Positions 12,704 to 24,020 of a stretch of DNA of 64,000 bases are shown here, piece by piece. The translations under genes were made by a program, and so were the position numbers. The notes under the pieces were generated by a model. It was not told the DNA's origin. It was given only the letters and a program-made list of their open reading frames with translations, and ran no database searches. How positions within the stretch are numbered: position 1 is the first letter of the stretch; every line of letters begins with the position of its first letter. Source of the stretch: Bradysia coprophila (Eukaryota; Arthropoda; Insecta; Diptera; Sciaridae). The DNA is taken from assembly GCF_014529535.1 (NCBI RefSeq), contig NW_023503493.1, positions 17,826,001-17,890,000 of the forward strand. Reading direction: 5' to 3'.

Positions 12704-12940
12704 TCGTTGGCTTAGAACAGAGATAGCCAATAATTGCTTATCACACACACGACGGAGAAAGCATTGGTCGTTAAAAATATCATTAAAATACGTTGATACT
12801 AACCGAGTTCGTGGTGATAGGCACAGTCTCTCTTCTGTATTCGCGTCTACTAAACATTAACATTCATTTATTACTCTCTGCATTCAACACTTTGAAAGAG
12901 GATGTCTTCTGAATCTCAGTGATTTTATTTGTCATCATTT

Positions 12941-12950
12941 AATATAAAAG
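12941..12950 (+). promoter_or_regulatory. Probable TATA box of the hexosaminidase gene
   Basis: AATATAAAAG lies 183 bp before the hexosaminidase ATG and is followed about 20 bp later by pyrimidine-rich cactcttcattcg. It is the best TATA match in the upstream 400 bp. Support is positional. Confidence 0.45.
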
Positions 12951-13123
12951 ACTGTCGCACACTCTTCATTCGTTTACTACTCTCGGAACATTTCTATCAG
13001 CCGGTTGTGTATTTCATTCCATATTGTGCATTTTCTCGTCGTAATTTAGATAAATAAACGTTAATAAAACGCGATACAAAGTCATAATTGTGTTATCAGT
13101 AATCGTTCGTTCGGTTCAATATC

Positions 13124-15556
13124 ATGGATACTTTCAAGGCATTTGTTTGTCTAATTTTCATAGCATTTTGTGTCAATGGATCAATTGCGTATATTGTGAA
13201 TCCGGGGCCGATGGTGCAAGCCACCAAAGGTAAATAGAATTATGATTGAGCAAAAATATGTGTTGGAATATACAGACAATGTATACACTTGGTAGTCAGA
13301 CTTTCGTAACCGAGACTCCACAAAGGTTTGATTAAAAAACAGTGATTTATTGAACGAGAGGCTAGATGTTGAAATCACTGAATAAGTTGACTGTTACTTA
13401 CTTCTTTAGTGCTTATTTTAAGCATGTGCTCGGTTTTATCAATCAATTGAAATTGAACAAAGCGAAGAAGTCATAGAGGTCATTAGAAGTGTATGCTTTA
13501 GCAATTCATTGCTCAACTTAAAGAACAATGTTTTTCTCAAAAAAATTTTTTTATTAACAATGATAATGAATCTGGAACTTTTCCACTCCAAGGACCAGGA
13601 CCTACTAAAGTAAATAAATTTTTACTTGTCTTTTATAGGTGAAATATGGCCAAAACCAAAGGCCCAAACAATTGGCGAAACATTTTACACGGTTCGTCCG
13701 AAAGTTTTGAAATTTGAGGTGAGCCTGAGTTACGATTAATTAACACGATGGTCTTCGAAGACGAACCATAAATGTATCCCTTTCCATATAGGTCGTCACC
13801 AATTTCACGTGCGAAATATTGGAAAAGGCAATCAAACGTTACATTCGCATCATCTCCTCTACCAAAGACCGACGAAAGCATAATCGTTCGAAGTCCAGAC
13901 ATAGCACATCCCATATCGACACTATGTCTTGGCAAACGGATCCCTTCTACGAGGTAATAGTCGATATGTTTGATGATGCGCATTTTTGAAATTTTGTCAT
14001 CATGCGATCATTTAGGGAAATCTCGATTTGGTGAAAATTCGACTTACGAGCGAATGTGAAAAGTATCCGTCTCTTCAAATGGACGAATCTTGTGAGTATA
14101 GAAAATTTGTTGTCCTTTCATCTGATCCAACTTACAATGAAACAAACATCTAGATTCTCTGTCATTGAATGATCAAATGGGAATCATTGAATCGAAATCC
14201 ATTTGGGGCATACTGCGAGGACTGGAATCATTTTCACAAATGTTAGTGCTGACAGAGGACAAAATGACGGTAAGGTCTCATGAAGCAGTGGTCTTCTTCT
14301 CCTTCTTAGTGTTAACTAATTCAAACTTTTTGCACAGTTTCGCGTTAACACAACTGAAATTTTTGATGAGCCGAGGTATCCTCATCGCGGTCTACTACTC
14401 GACACATCTCGACATTATATTAACGTCTTCACAATCATGCAAATCCTAGATGGAATGACATACAATAAATTGAATGTTTTCCACTGGCACATAGTTGACG
14501 ACCAAAGTTTTCCGTACCAAAGCAAAGCATTCCCGGAACTTAGCAATTTAGGCGCTTACGACCAGTCTCTGGTTTATACCCAAAAAGACGTAGTGAAGGT
14601 CATTGAGCATGCCAGGTACAGAGGAATCAGAGTTATGGTCGAGTTTGATACACCAGGCCATACTCGTTCGTGGGGAATTTCTCATCCCGAGATTTTGACT
14701 TCGTGTGGTGGACAGCTTAGTGGGCAGTTGGGTCCTATCAATCCTACGGTTAATGCGAGCTACGAATTTATGGAAAACCTTTTGAGGTGAGATTTCTGGT
14801 TGCATTTGAGTTAACGCTTCTCTGTTCACATCTGTATTCTTTGTAGGGAAATCGTCGAAGTGTTTCCCGATGATTATGTTCACATTGGTGGCGATGAGGT
14901 TGGTTTCGAGTGCTGGGAAAGCAATACCGAAATCGGCGAGTACATGACCAAAAATAGTGTTCAAAATTACCAAATGCTCGAAGAAATTTACATTCAACGA
15001 ATCGTGGATACTGTACACAGCCTGAATGCCAGTTCTGTCGTTTGGCAAGAGGTTTTCGAGAATGGTGTTCGCTTGCCAAATGGAACTGTCGTCCAAGTTT
15101 GGACTGGCAATAGGCAATCACTTCTACAGCAAATCACTAAGCAAGGTCTACCAGCATTGTTGTCATCCTGCTGGTATTTGGATCATTTGCAGAGTGGTGG
15201 AGATTGGAAAACGTTCTACGGATGCGATGCGGCTGACTTTGCTGGTACGGACGAGCAGAAGAAACTAGTTTTTGGCGGAGAAGCGTGCATGTGGAGTGAG
15301 GTATGACTGTTACGAAATCACACAATTGAATTCAAATCTGACAGATTTTCCGTTTGGAAAGGTTGTGGACAATGGCAATGTATTGCAGCGCATTTTCCCA
15401 AGAGTCAGTGCAACCGCTGAGAAACTTTGGTCACCGTACGAGGTAAAGGATTTAGATGATGCCGCTAGAAGGTTAGAGGAGCATACGTGCAGAATGAAAA
15501 TGCGTGGTTTGCCAGCACAACCTCCCAATGGTGCAGGTTTCTGTTTGAACAATTGA
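13124..15556 (+). CDS. Beta-hexosaminidase (GH20), lysosomal HEXA/HEXB type
   Basis: Eight exons join in phase: 13124-13229, 13639-13718, 13792-13953, 14016-14091, 14154-14269, 14338-14786, 14847-15300 and 15362-15556, giving 545 residues. A signal peptide (about residues 1-22, core [11 protein letters not shown]) is followed by a GH20b-like domain starting EIWPKPK. The catalytic barrel has [34 protein letters not shown] and [12 protein letters not shown], where D346 and E347 are the catalytic pair, then GGEACMWSE. It removes terminal beta-linked GlcNAc or GalNAc from glycans and chitin fragments. The overall layout fits lysosomal subunits better than moulting-fluid chitinolytic enzymes, but a secreted role cannot be excluded. 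Nothing is truncated. Confidence 0.93.
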
Positions 15557-15679
15557 AATGTATCGAAATTTCATTGTCTCTGTTCATTGTTAATGTGAAA
15601 TTATTCGATTAAAATTGGCGAACGCCAACATTTTTTATTTAAACAGCCTAGTCTGATATCGTCTTCACTCTCAACGACA

Positions 15680-15840
15680 AAGTTGAGTGTCAGCGTCGAA
15701 CACAACACAGTAAAAGTATAATTCCAACACGATGATAAACATTAATCAGTCAATGAACTCAAGTACAATATTGTCGTTAATGCTTTTGGTTGTAACACAG
15801 TTACATCGAGCGTTACTGCTTCTACAGAGGTAAATGCAAC
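15680..15840 (-). pseudogene. Broken duplicate of the last exon of the neighbouring receptor gene
   Basis: Read on the minus strand, this stretch resembles the M4 exon of the receptor gene at 16406-16645. The parent has YIDRLLFIIVFVLY; here the matching frame reads FID-stop-LMFIIVLELYFY, with CGA turned into TGA. The upstream part (gatgtaactgtgtta) also parallels the parent's linker. Only this tail piece is visible; no copy of the M1-M3 exons was found nearby. It is a tandem partial duplication left to decay. Confidence 0.65.
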
Positions 15841-16405
15841 ACAGTTCAATTTGAGTGGCGGAAATTTTTACCCGTAAGGCACTACAGTGCTAATCACTTA
15901 AAATTAAAGCAGGAAAGCTGAAACGACCATGTATTTTTGCGTGCGGTATCGATCAGGGACGCCGACTTGTGTTTGGGAGTAGTGGTGCTCATACAACAAG
16001 CGAATCTGGGAGTAGTGGTGCCCTTTCAAGTAAAACTGGAAAGATGTAATGGTGATCATCATTCGAGTAATGGTTCCCGAGCCTCGCTTGTCCTTAGAAG
16101 TCGGCGCCCCTGGTATCGATACAAAAATGATAATTAGTAGAAGCGTATATCAAAAGTGAATCTAAGACAACCCCTATTCAAAAAAGGACTTGTTCAGAGA
16201 AGCCAAACCTGACATGTCAAGGAGTCAAAAAATATTTGAACTTCGACGCATCTTTTGTTTAAAGTATCGTTTAGTGTTTGATGGAAAATCTTTTATTTTG
16301 TTAGTTTTATTATAAGTTTTGTTATATAAAGGACCACTAGCTTATCTTTTGACTTCATTGTCGATAACAGATGCCCGTACAATGTCGGTACATTCAAGTG
16401 CGTTG
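15841..16405. other. Gap between the pseudo-exon and the receptor stop codon
   Basis: No gene is seen. The frame at 15937-16137 has no family signature and contains a locally duplicated phrase (gggagtagtggtg occurs twice, near 15975 and 16009). The receptor's 3' UTR must lie here on the minus strand. Confidence 0.5.
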
Positions 16406-19400
16406 CTACACTCCAAGGACTTCAATATCTCCTCTTGGCTCAGCAAACTTGTAACCACTTGGCACCAAAGCAAAATACATGCAGACATACAGTACGAACA
16501 CGATGATAAACAGCAATCGGTCAATGTACTTAGCGAAAAGTTTCCACGTATTTGTGGGCGGTTTAATGGTAACTGTTGGTAGAGTCTGTGGTTCAGTTAC
16601 ATTAACATCGGCCGTTTCTTCACATTGTTCCGAATGAAGAGGTTGCTATTAGAATTGGAGATTTTTTGTTATAAGCACAAACGAGTGCAACCTTCTGTGT
16701 GGATACAATGTACTTACTCTGTCAATCAAGTAACTCTTCGATAAAAATAATTCTCCGAATTTATTCGAGCCCACAAATCCGGTGGTACTACCAATCCAAT
16801 TTGGTACTTCTAATCCGCATGATGTAAATCCGCGGACAACTATTGTGTTTATCAGAAGAAAACCGGTGATGATTAGCGAATCACGGAAACACAACACTGA
16901 AAAATCAAAAATGGTACTTTAATTTCATCGATTTGTTAGCGCCATCCAACCTATCGAAAGGTGTTGTAGATGTGGAAGATAAATTATTAAAAAAAAAAAA
17001 AGTGGACCTGGAATTTGAAATTATGATTTTCCCGGATCTGAAAATAGAATGAGTTTGAAAGACAACCCATAAACCCATACAAAAAACATTCGCCCAAGTG
17101 TCGGTATAGATTGATTGTTAAACATAACGATCCATAAAATTGTATATCACATCGTACAATATAACACTACTGTGTTATATCTGACACTTGTTTTACTTTA
17201 AATTTTAATTAATTAATAAAAAAAAAAAAAAAAAAAAAATGATAGTTGGAGGAACTGGGATTTGAACCCAGGACTTTCCGCATGCGAAGCGGACACTCTA
17301 CCACTGAGTTATACCCCCTGATGCTATTTGGATGGCAGAGTGTTCATATAACATGAAGACGGTTTGTATGTGGATATAAAACAGATGAGTAATAGTATGG
17401 GGCGATAGTGCGAAATTATTTCTGTTCGTAAACAATTTCGAAATTGTAATTTGGCGGAATTTTTCAAAAATGTGTGAATCTTCTCTAAAATAATTTCATT
17501 GAATTAATTTTCATTAATTGTTATTTGATGAAATAGTGAAAAAATTGGCTTTTAGTCTTTGTTCGGAGCGTGCCAGTATGATTTTCATATTTTATTTGAA
17601 GCTTTACTGCGCAGCTTTCTAACGTTATCATATTTTTTGTGTGTGACGAATGATTTTATTGGTATAGTTGAATAGGTACTATAAAATAAACTTTCAAAAC
17701 CACATTCCGAAGGTTTCTTATCTGTAATAGACAGCGAAAACAAATATAAGCGATGTAAGTCTTATATGGGCCGTGTTTAACCTATTATACACGATTTTCT
17801 GCTAGCACCTCACAAGTTTTTGGAACGGAATTTGGGTATTTCGTGAATACTTTACAGCTATTTTCTGAAAAGTGGAATTATCGTAAACAAATTCCGCGAC
17901 AATACAACAAATGAAATAAAAATGCATACAATTTTTTGTGTTGAGTATAAAAATGCAACCTAAGAAAGTGAATTTAACTAGTGATTAACATTATAAAAAT
18001 TATATTCACCCGAAAGTAGGGTTCCGTGAGTTTTTGTGGATTTGCATTACCTTCAGGATGTTTATATACTTTGGGAAAACATAGGCAAAACCAATGAACG
18101 TCAACACCAAAGTATATAAACACTGAATGTAATGCAGACCCTCAGCGGATCAGAGAAATTACGGATCCAAATTTTCAGGTTAATTCATTTTCGTATATGT
18201 TGTCTATCTTAGACTTGTGCAACATGACGGCCCTAAATTCTTCCAATTCACCACTAAATTCAACTTGACGCAAACGAATTTTATATGTGTGCAACGTAAG
18301 GCCGCTAAATCGTTCCAAATTCACCACTAGATGCAACTTGACGCAAACGAATTCAATACGTGTGCAACATCAAAGTATATAAACACTGAAGGTACCGCAG
18401 ATCCGCAAAAACACGCGGATCCCTACTTTCGGGTGAATATAATTTTCATAACGTTGGACACAAGTAAAATCGAGTAAAATTCACTTTGATAGGTTGCAAC
18501 CCAATATACAGAAAATCTTATGCTGAGCAACGCAGTTCTGACAACATTATTACGCCAAACATCACAGATGCAACATTATTCAAGGCTGTATACTTTGGGG
18601 AGGTCACGCAGATCGCCATTTTAGATACGCGGGAACACACCTTTTCCATGCAAACAAATTCACCAAAATTGAATTTGTATGGCGTGGTGAATTTTTTGTA
18701 TGAAACGTGGTGTGTAACCCGCGTATCTGCATCTGCGTGACCTCCCCAAAGTATACATCCTTGCCATTATTAAACTTATATTCACCCGAAAGTCGGGATC
18801 CGTATTTCTTGCTATTCCCTGAGGGTCTGCGGTACCTTCAGTGTTTATATACTTTGTGCAACATGACTAAGCTAAAATTCACCTGAAAGTTTGGATCCGT
18901 GTGTATGTGTAACCATTGAAAGTATAAACCAGGTATGGTCTATTCATACAAATCGGAGGACATAGCGATTTCATATAAACAAACTCACCTCTCATGGGAG
19001 GTGAGTTTCTTTATATGAAACCGCTATGTCCTCCGCTTCATACAAAGTTTGACATTCGACCATACCCTGTGTTGACGTTCATTGTGTGTAACTGTGGATT
19101 TGCATTATATTTGCAGTGTTTATATTCTTTGGTTAACACAAAATATGGTCGAATGTCAAACTTTGTATGGAGCGGAGGACATAGCGATTTCATAAAAAGA
19201 AACTCACCTCCCATGAGAATAGAGAGTAGAATTGACCATACCTGGTTTAAACTTTCATTGGGCAAAACGGCTGGAATTCAACTAAATATTAAAATGAAAA
19301 TAATTAATTGACAAAAATGACAGTCTCGCAATTTAATTTATGCTGATTGTCTTGTCTGTCAGCTCATTTAGAATAGCAATAAGGGCCCTTCAAGGTAATC

Positions 19401-22400
19401 AATTTGGCTACACTCGCGTCAAAATAGTTAGCATGTCCTTGGTTGTTTGTCTTAAATTCTAACAATTCCACTTCTTACAACATGATACACACACTCTGTG
19501 CACATTATACTAGCTGTCTCTACACGTGAGCGTAGCAGTAAATCCGAGGATAATGGGAATCATGCTAGCATATGAAACGTGTTGGACTAAGGAAAATATA
19601 AAGTTGCATGAATATTGCTGAGTATTTTGAGGTGAATGTACAACTTTTTCTACATTAAGTTGCATTTTACGATTTTATACTAAAATAAAAATTAATTAAA
19701 CCGTTTGTAAACGGCAATCGTATCATGGTACAGTCATTATAATCTTTTTCATGTGTCAAGGCCGAAAATGAGGGAGTTTTGAGATTTTTCTCTGGTTTTC
19801 GACCCCTTACATGAAATTTTTTTTGAGTATCTGTTTTGGACGATTGATTTTAGGCACTTTCGAAATTGCCTAAAAACAATCGGCCAAAACAGATACACAA
19901 ATAACTATTGCTTCTGTTATTTAAACTAAATTTTAGTTTTTGTGCAAATTCTTGAAGTTCGGCAGTTGGTCTAAACTCATGCCTTGGCATATTTGAAACA
20001 ACACTTACTCGTTTTTGTACAACGACTAGTTCAAATGAATAATATTTCTACTTACAATTTTCTGAAATTTAGGTAAACCTCTGACTCTGACGCGATTCTA
20101 AATAAAAATTTAAGATAAAATTATTGAAATTACCGATTGTTGGGCATATGTCGCCATTGAACGGTATGTACCACGACAATTGTTGCATGTAAAGGAAATG
20201 TGATAGGATATTGAGGGCTAAAAGCATCAATCTTTCAGACATTTCAGGTGACAACCACGAAGTAATTAGATTTATTGAGGCCATTACTGGAATATTAAAA
20301 AGTAAAATCGTCAAACATTCTCTTAACAGCCACGCACACAGTTGCTTGCTAAAAGTACGTTTTGATGGTTTAGTACGTCAGAAAGCTTGAAATTTCGAAA
20401 TTTGACCTACCATAATTATACATGGAGCAATATCTTAGCAAGACGCACTGTATACTTAGCTTAAACACAATACATAATGCCAAGGCAGCTCTCATTTCTT
20501 TGTCAATCCTATATGCAATTGCTAGAGAGCTGCCTTGATAAAGCTTCTTACTTAATGCTGGCACTAAAAATGTAGCGGCGTGTTCAGCAGAATGACGTTC
20601 TAGTAGAAACGTGAACGTAACAGACGGATACCTTTTGAAACAATTTAGAAAATGGTTGTTAAATAATAGGAATCGATTCTTTATCGAAAACTAAAATGTT
20701 TACGTTTTTGAGGTCGACGAAAAATTTCCGTGATTTCGCGTGTAGAGCACTTTTACCATTTTCCAACTTTGATCTTGAGACTGCAAATCAGACTCAGGGA
20801 TGATAAGCTGTTTCAATTTTAGATCCACTTCATCGGCTGAATTAATCCAAGTTCCGATGTGCAGCGTACAATTTACTGAATCGAATGGCCATGCCGTTAA
20901 ATCGGGTGCACAACGGGCTGAATGAACGCAAGGAGGAATGCAAGCCACGTGACCAGTGGAAGAAATGTCGCAGTTAGAGATTCTACATTGATCATCGTGA
21001 ACGGATGCAATGTCACTGAGAAAATGGAACAAATGTGTAAAGTGAATCAGCAATCAGCATTTAAAACTATAAAGGTCACCTATTAAACAACTGCAAATCA
21101 GGCTGCCACAGTTCCTCACTTGACTCGACAAGGTGGTTAATGCCATTAAATTCTGCTGGTGTCCTGTTCATCAAATTTTTAATTTTGTTGAGTTGTTAAG
21201 ACTTGTTACTGTCTTAACAACCAATACACTCTCTTGCAATATTCTATCTATCAACCTAACTACATTCATTCATTACTGTCGTAAAAATACAACGTAGCCT
21301 TTGCATTCTGTATGTAAAATTAGAAATTAATCAACAGTGCATGATTCTACAAACTAAGAAATAGAGTGGTATTTTGACAGTGACTAAACGAACTTTGTTT
21401 GCTAGAGAGAGTATTGTAACAACTCAAAAGAAATCGATTTTCACTTTTCTCAATTTTTTTTTTAATATCAGAGAAGCCAATCATTTCGACTCTCGGAGAC
21501 TAGACCATGGCAATAAATTTATTGCAGCAACTTTATTGACCATTTAAATTAAAATAAAGTTAAAAGGAGGTCAAAAGTGATTATGTCAATTTCTTTAGAA
21601 AATTAAAAGATTACAAAGCCAAACAGTCCAGATTACCATTTCAGATTATCGTCTTGCCATGACTACAAATCAAAAAAAAAAAAAAAAATTAATCGACTGA
21701 CTAGAATCCGAATTGCAGTACTTAACAACTTACCTTCGATAACCATGACGATACCAATAATACTTTTTCATGCTCGTCCTAAAATAGTAATAAATTCAAT
21801 GTCATCTGTTATCGACAGCGACGTTTAAAGTGTGGCATAAGCAAAATATATGTTGAAACTAGTGAAGTAAAACATTTGGTCAATACTCACTAGAGAGTAT
21901 TGATTTTCTTAACTGATAGATAGATAGATACTTTTATTTTGCGTCGGCTAATACAGCCGACGGATCATGATCACAATACAGTTAACAAATCAGACTTAGA
22001 CTAGGAATTGGAAAATGTAAAACACAAAATAAATAAAGAATTAGGATAAAAAAATCACAAAGGTACATCTAGTTATCACAGTCAATCAAAGGACTTAAAC
22101 TTGTAGTCAAAAAAAAACATAGCAAAAGTTATTTACGAAATTAAAAAATTTAAAAAAAAAAGGAAAAAACAAGAACAACTCGTCTAGTAGAAAAATAAAC
22201 CGTACAAGCACTGCTTGTCAAGCAGAGGTCCAGAGAAGAAAGTCAAATCAATCGCAATAAAGCTAATCAACAGTTCACAACGCAACCCAATGACCAAACA
22301 CTTCGTCAGGAAGTCTTATTAGAGCGGACCAAAACTGATTGCACGTAAGCGTTGGGTCAACGTGGCGTGCTGCAATGTTGAACAATATGCATGCCACAGT

Positions 22401-24020
22401 GAACGGTGAATTATTGTGCATTCCAATACTGATGAAGTTCGGATTACGCGTCGTACGAGTGCCAGGATTGAGTCTAATCATCGATCGAAGGTGTGGCGAT
22501 CGATATTTTCCGATAATTATCGCATGAACGAACAGAGCTATTGCATTGATACGACGTCTTATTAGCGTTGTCAACCCAAGTTGTTCGCATCTCTCTGTGT
22601 TAGCTCATACGATTCTGTCAGATGTCTTTTGTTATCTCCTAACAAGAAAAGTATCATCTGCTTCTGAACACTCTCGATGCTATTTCTGTGGACGTAATAA
22701 TTGGGCGACCAAACCGGTGATGAAAATTCCATGATGGAGCGAGCTAATAACTGATAAATGACTTTGATCGTATCCATTCCGAAGTATGGAGACTGCCGTA
22801 TGACAAATTTTGATGTTGCGGTAGCTCTCTTAGTCACGTATTTGTGAATGACATAAGACTAAGAAGTGAAACACTCATCTATGCTGACAATGTGAGAAAG
22901 TTTTTCTCACAAGGTAAATTTAATCGAAGTAAACCATATTTTAAGGTTCGGAATAGGTCGACCGCGGTCAAAAATTGTAGCGATCTGAAAATTCAGGTCA
23001 GGTCAGGAAATTTTTTTCAAGATTACCTGACCTGACCTGAACCTGAATTGCTGAAACTTGTCAGGTCAGGTTACAGGTATACCTGATAACATGCACCTGT
23101 CGACCTGAAACCTGATTTACCTGACCTGACTAGCACTTTCAGTTTCACGTCAATGCACGGCAGGTCACAATTTTTAGAATCAGGTTCAGGTCCAAACAGA
23201 TTTCAGGTAATTTCAGGTCAGTTTCAGGTAAACCTGACCTGTTCGGAGCCTTAACATTATTAAAGCAAAAAATTACGTACTAATGTAGGCAGTACAGCCG
23301 CCAAAATCGTAGCATCGTTCAGCAAAACGCTGTTTTTATTTGATGCAACAATTTTACTATGCATGCCAAGATCGGCTTGTTGATGTTTATTGATAGTACA
23401 TTTGGTCTTAAAATATTTGGCGGCTGTCCGTTCTGGGAGAAATTATTTTTTTCAATTAGGATTATAAAGGAACCGACATTTTAGAGGGACACAACTGTTG
23501 CTTAGAATGTTTTCCGTCGATTAAAAATAAATTGTGAAAACTTCCATCCATTAAACCATTTAACGCTAATTCACTTAGACTGTCACACTGTTAGAATAGA
23601 ATAGATAGGAATAATAGGAGATTCTAAAGGAAGTGTCATATTTATCAGAATCGTTATTGTGTTGGGTGAATAGGACTACCCCACCCAGTAACACCATAAA
23701 TTGAAAATGAACAATAATTAATAAATTATTTAACTTACAAACGAAAATCCTTTCACAATCATTTTCAGAGTAACGGTCACCGCATCGCCGTTCAGCGCTG
23801 GATGAACTGTTCGGTCATATTTGCAAAACAGACTCTTTCTCAGTTTACCGTCATTATTCTTGGGTTCAATATCACAATTGACGCTGACGGCTAAAATAAT
23901 TAATTTTATTCCGTGGTTTTATTCCCAGATTATAGAAACCGTACCGAAACCCGTCCAATGTGCACAAATAATCCATGCAGTTATTGCAATCGATGAGATG
24001 AATTTTTCACTAAAAATCAT
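16406..24020 (-). CDS. Divergent nicotinic acetylcholine receptor-like subunit (non-alpha)
   Basis: Ten minus-strand exons join in phase: 24020-23945, 23890-23739, 21778-21734, 21662-21637, 21163-21080, 21015-20704, 20631-20552, 20286-20134, 16896-16718 and 16645-16406, giving 448 residues. After a signal peptide come LRKSLFCKYDRTVHP, DEHEKVLLVSSWL, the microexon SWQDDNLK, FNGINHL and LWQPDLQLFNS. The Cys loop is C-13 residues-C with WPFD. M1 starts after YPSVTFTFLLERH, M2 follows SERLMLL, M3 has FRDSLIITGFLLI and M4 is LLFIIVFVLYVCMY. The M3-M4 loop is short. No vicinal cysteine pair precedes M1, so it is non-alpha. Short, divergent insect subunits such as Drosophila beta-3 are the nearest type. 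It should be a membrane subunit of a ligand-gated channel; the ligand is unknown. Confidence 0.9.
17211..17239 (-). terminator. Pol III terminator T-run after tRNA-Ala
   Basis: More than 20 T residues in a row on the minus strand follow the tRNA closely. Four or more are enough to stop RNA polymerase III. Its length also makes it a likely length-variable site. Confidence 0.7.
17248..17318 (-). tRNA. tRNA-Ala (anticodon CGC)
   Basis: The minus strand folds as a canonical 71-nt tRNA. The acceptor is GGGGGTA with TTCCTCC, the D stem ACTC/GAGT is perfect, the anticodon stem is TCCGC/GCGGA with loop TTCGCAT (anticodon CGC), and the T stem is CTGGG/CCCAG with loop TTCAAAT. The third acceptor pair is G-T, the G3:U70 identity element of alanine tRNAs. 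The acceptor has one internal mismatch (T6-T67). A long T run follows 10 bases after the 3' end and can stop RNA polymerase III. It lies in an intron of the receptor gene, on the same strand. Confidence 0.9.
17945..18512. mobile_element. Palindromic MITE with cacccgaaagtaggg arms
   Basis: The left end (ataaaaatgcaacctaagaa, then ttatattcacccgaaagtag) is mirrored on the right (ctactttcgggtgaatataa, then gataggttgcaac). The inside repeats the phrase caaagtatataaacactgaa in both directions. No open frame of note is present. A related broken end lies at about 18775-18900. Confidence 0.75.
18581..18763. mobile_element. Short MITE with ggaggtcacgcag arms
   Basis: ggctgtatactttggggagg followed by tcacgcagat on the left matches, in reverse complement, cgtgacctccccaaagtata on the right. 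Inside, atacgcggg...acacacc pairs with ggtgtgtaacccgcgtat. The element can fold nearly end to end. Confidence 0.8.
18910..19262. mobile_element. Nested palindromic element with aaaccaggtatggtc arms
   Basis: Outer arms (ttgaaagtataaaccaggta) are inverted at about 19235-19262. Inside are two more palindromic pieces built on cggaggacatagcgatttca and tcacctcccatg, including a near-perfect hairpin at about 18955-19040. The structure looks like repeated insertion or inversion of the same unit. Confidence 0.75.
20482..20536. repeat. Short inverted repeat in the intron after M1
   Basis: aaggcagctctc and gagagctgcctt form a perfect 12-bp stem around a 31-base loop, within the 265-bp intron between the M1 and M2 exons. 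It keeps the reading frame open across the exon-intron border and so mimics coding sequence. Confidence 0.7.
21908..22850 (-). mobile_element. 3' end of a non-LTR retrotransposon (Jockey-like)
   Basis: On the minus strand, two broken frames (about 22837-22571 and 22574-22275) read like the end of a LINE reverse-transcriptase ORF: LLARSIMEFSSPVWSPNYY, SIESVQKQMI, and later a segment ending HVDPTLTCNQFWSALI. A frame change separates them. A 3' UTR follows and ends at a (TATC)n run near 21908, the usual microsatellite tail. It is 5'-truncated and dead, and sits in the receptor's second intron in the same direction as the host gene. Confidence 0.8.
22983..23250. repeat. Cluster of ACCTGA / TCAGGT units in both orientations
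   Basis: I count about 23 ACCTG or CAGGT pentamers in 270 bp, nearly equal in each direction (about 12 and 11). Runs such as acctgacctgacctga stand beside inverted tcaggtcaggt. It is neither a simple tandem array nor one palindrome. It lies in the receptor's second intron next to the LINE relic. Confidence 0.85.

Larger units (their letters stand above)
16897..20133. other. Large receptor intron packed with repeats
   Basis: This 3.2-kb intron separates the M2 exon from the M3 exon. It holds the tRNA-Ala gene and three palindromic elements described separately. The remainder is AT-rich. An atgaaattttttttga stretch near 19812 and the flanking ttttaggca...tgcctaaaa form another weak inverted repeat (about 19820-19895). 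Confidence 0.7.

Noticed and set aside
14548-15117. 189-codon minus-strand frame in the hexosaminidase gene
   Set aside because: It is a shadow of the GH20 coding exons on the plus strand; the plus strand has the catalytic motifs.
20370-20564. Open frame running from the receptor's M1 exon through MPALSKKLYQGSSLAIAY to a second hydrophobic stretch
   Set aside because: It would replace M1 with a charged segment. Splicing from the donor at 20551 to 20286 gives a proper M1-M2 (PALIMASINLITSWLSPEMSERL) in phase, so the frame is intronic and kept open by a small inverted repeat.
21734-21778. Reading the 45-nt receptor exon one base over (KKYYWYRHGYR), which aligns with W-x-D-x-x-L spacing
   Set aside because: The other frame (DEHEKVLLVSSWLSK) matches the family's third exon, and the microexon at 21637-21662 supplies the true W-x-D-x-x-L-x-W motif in phase.
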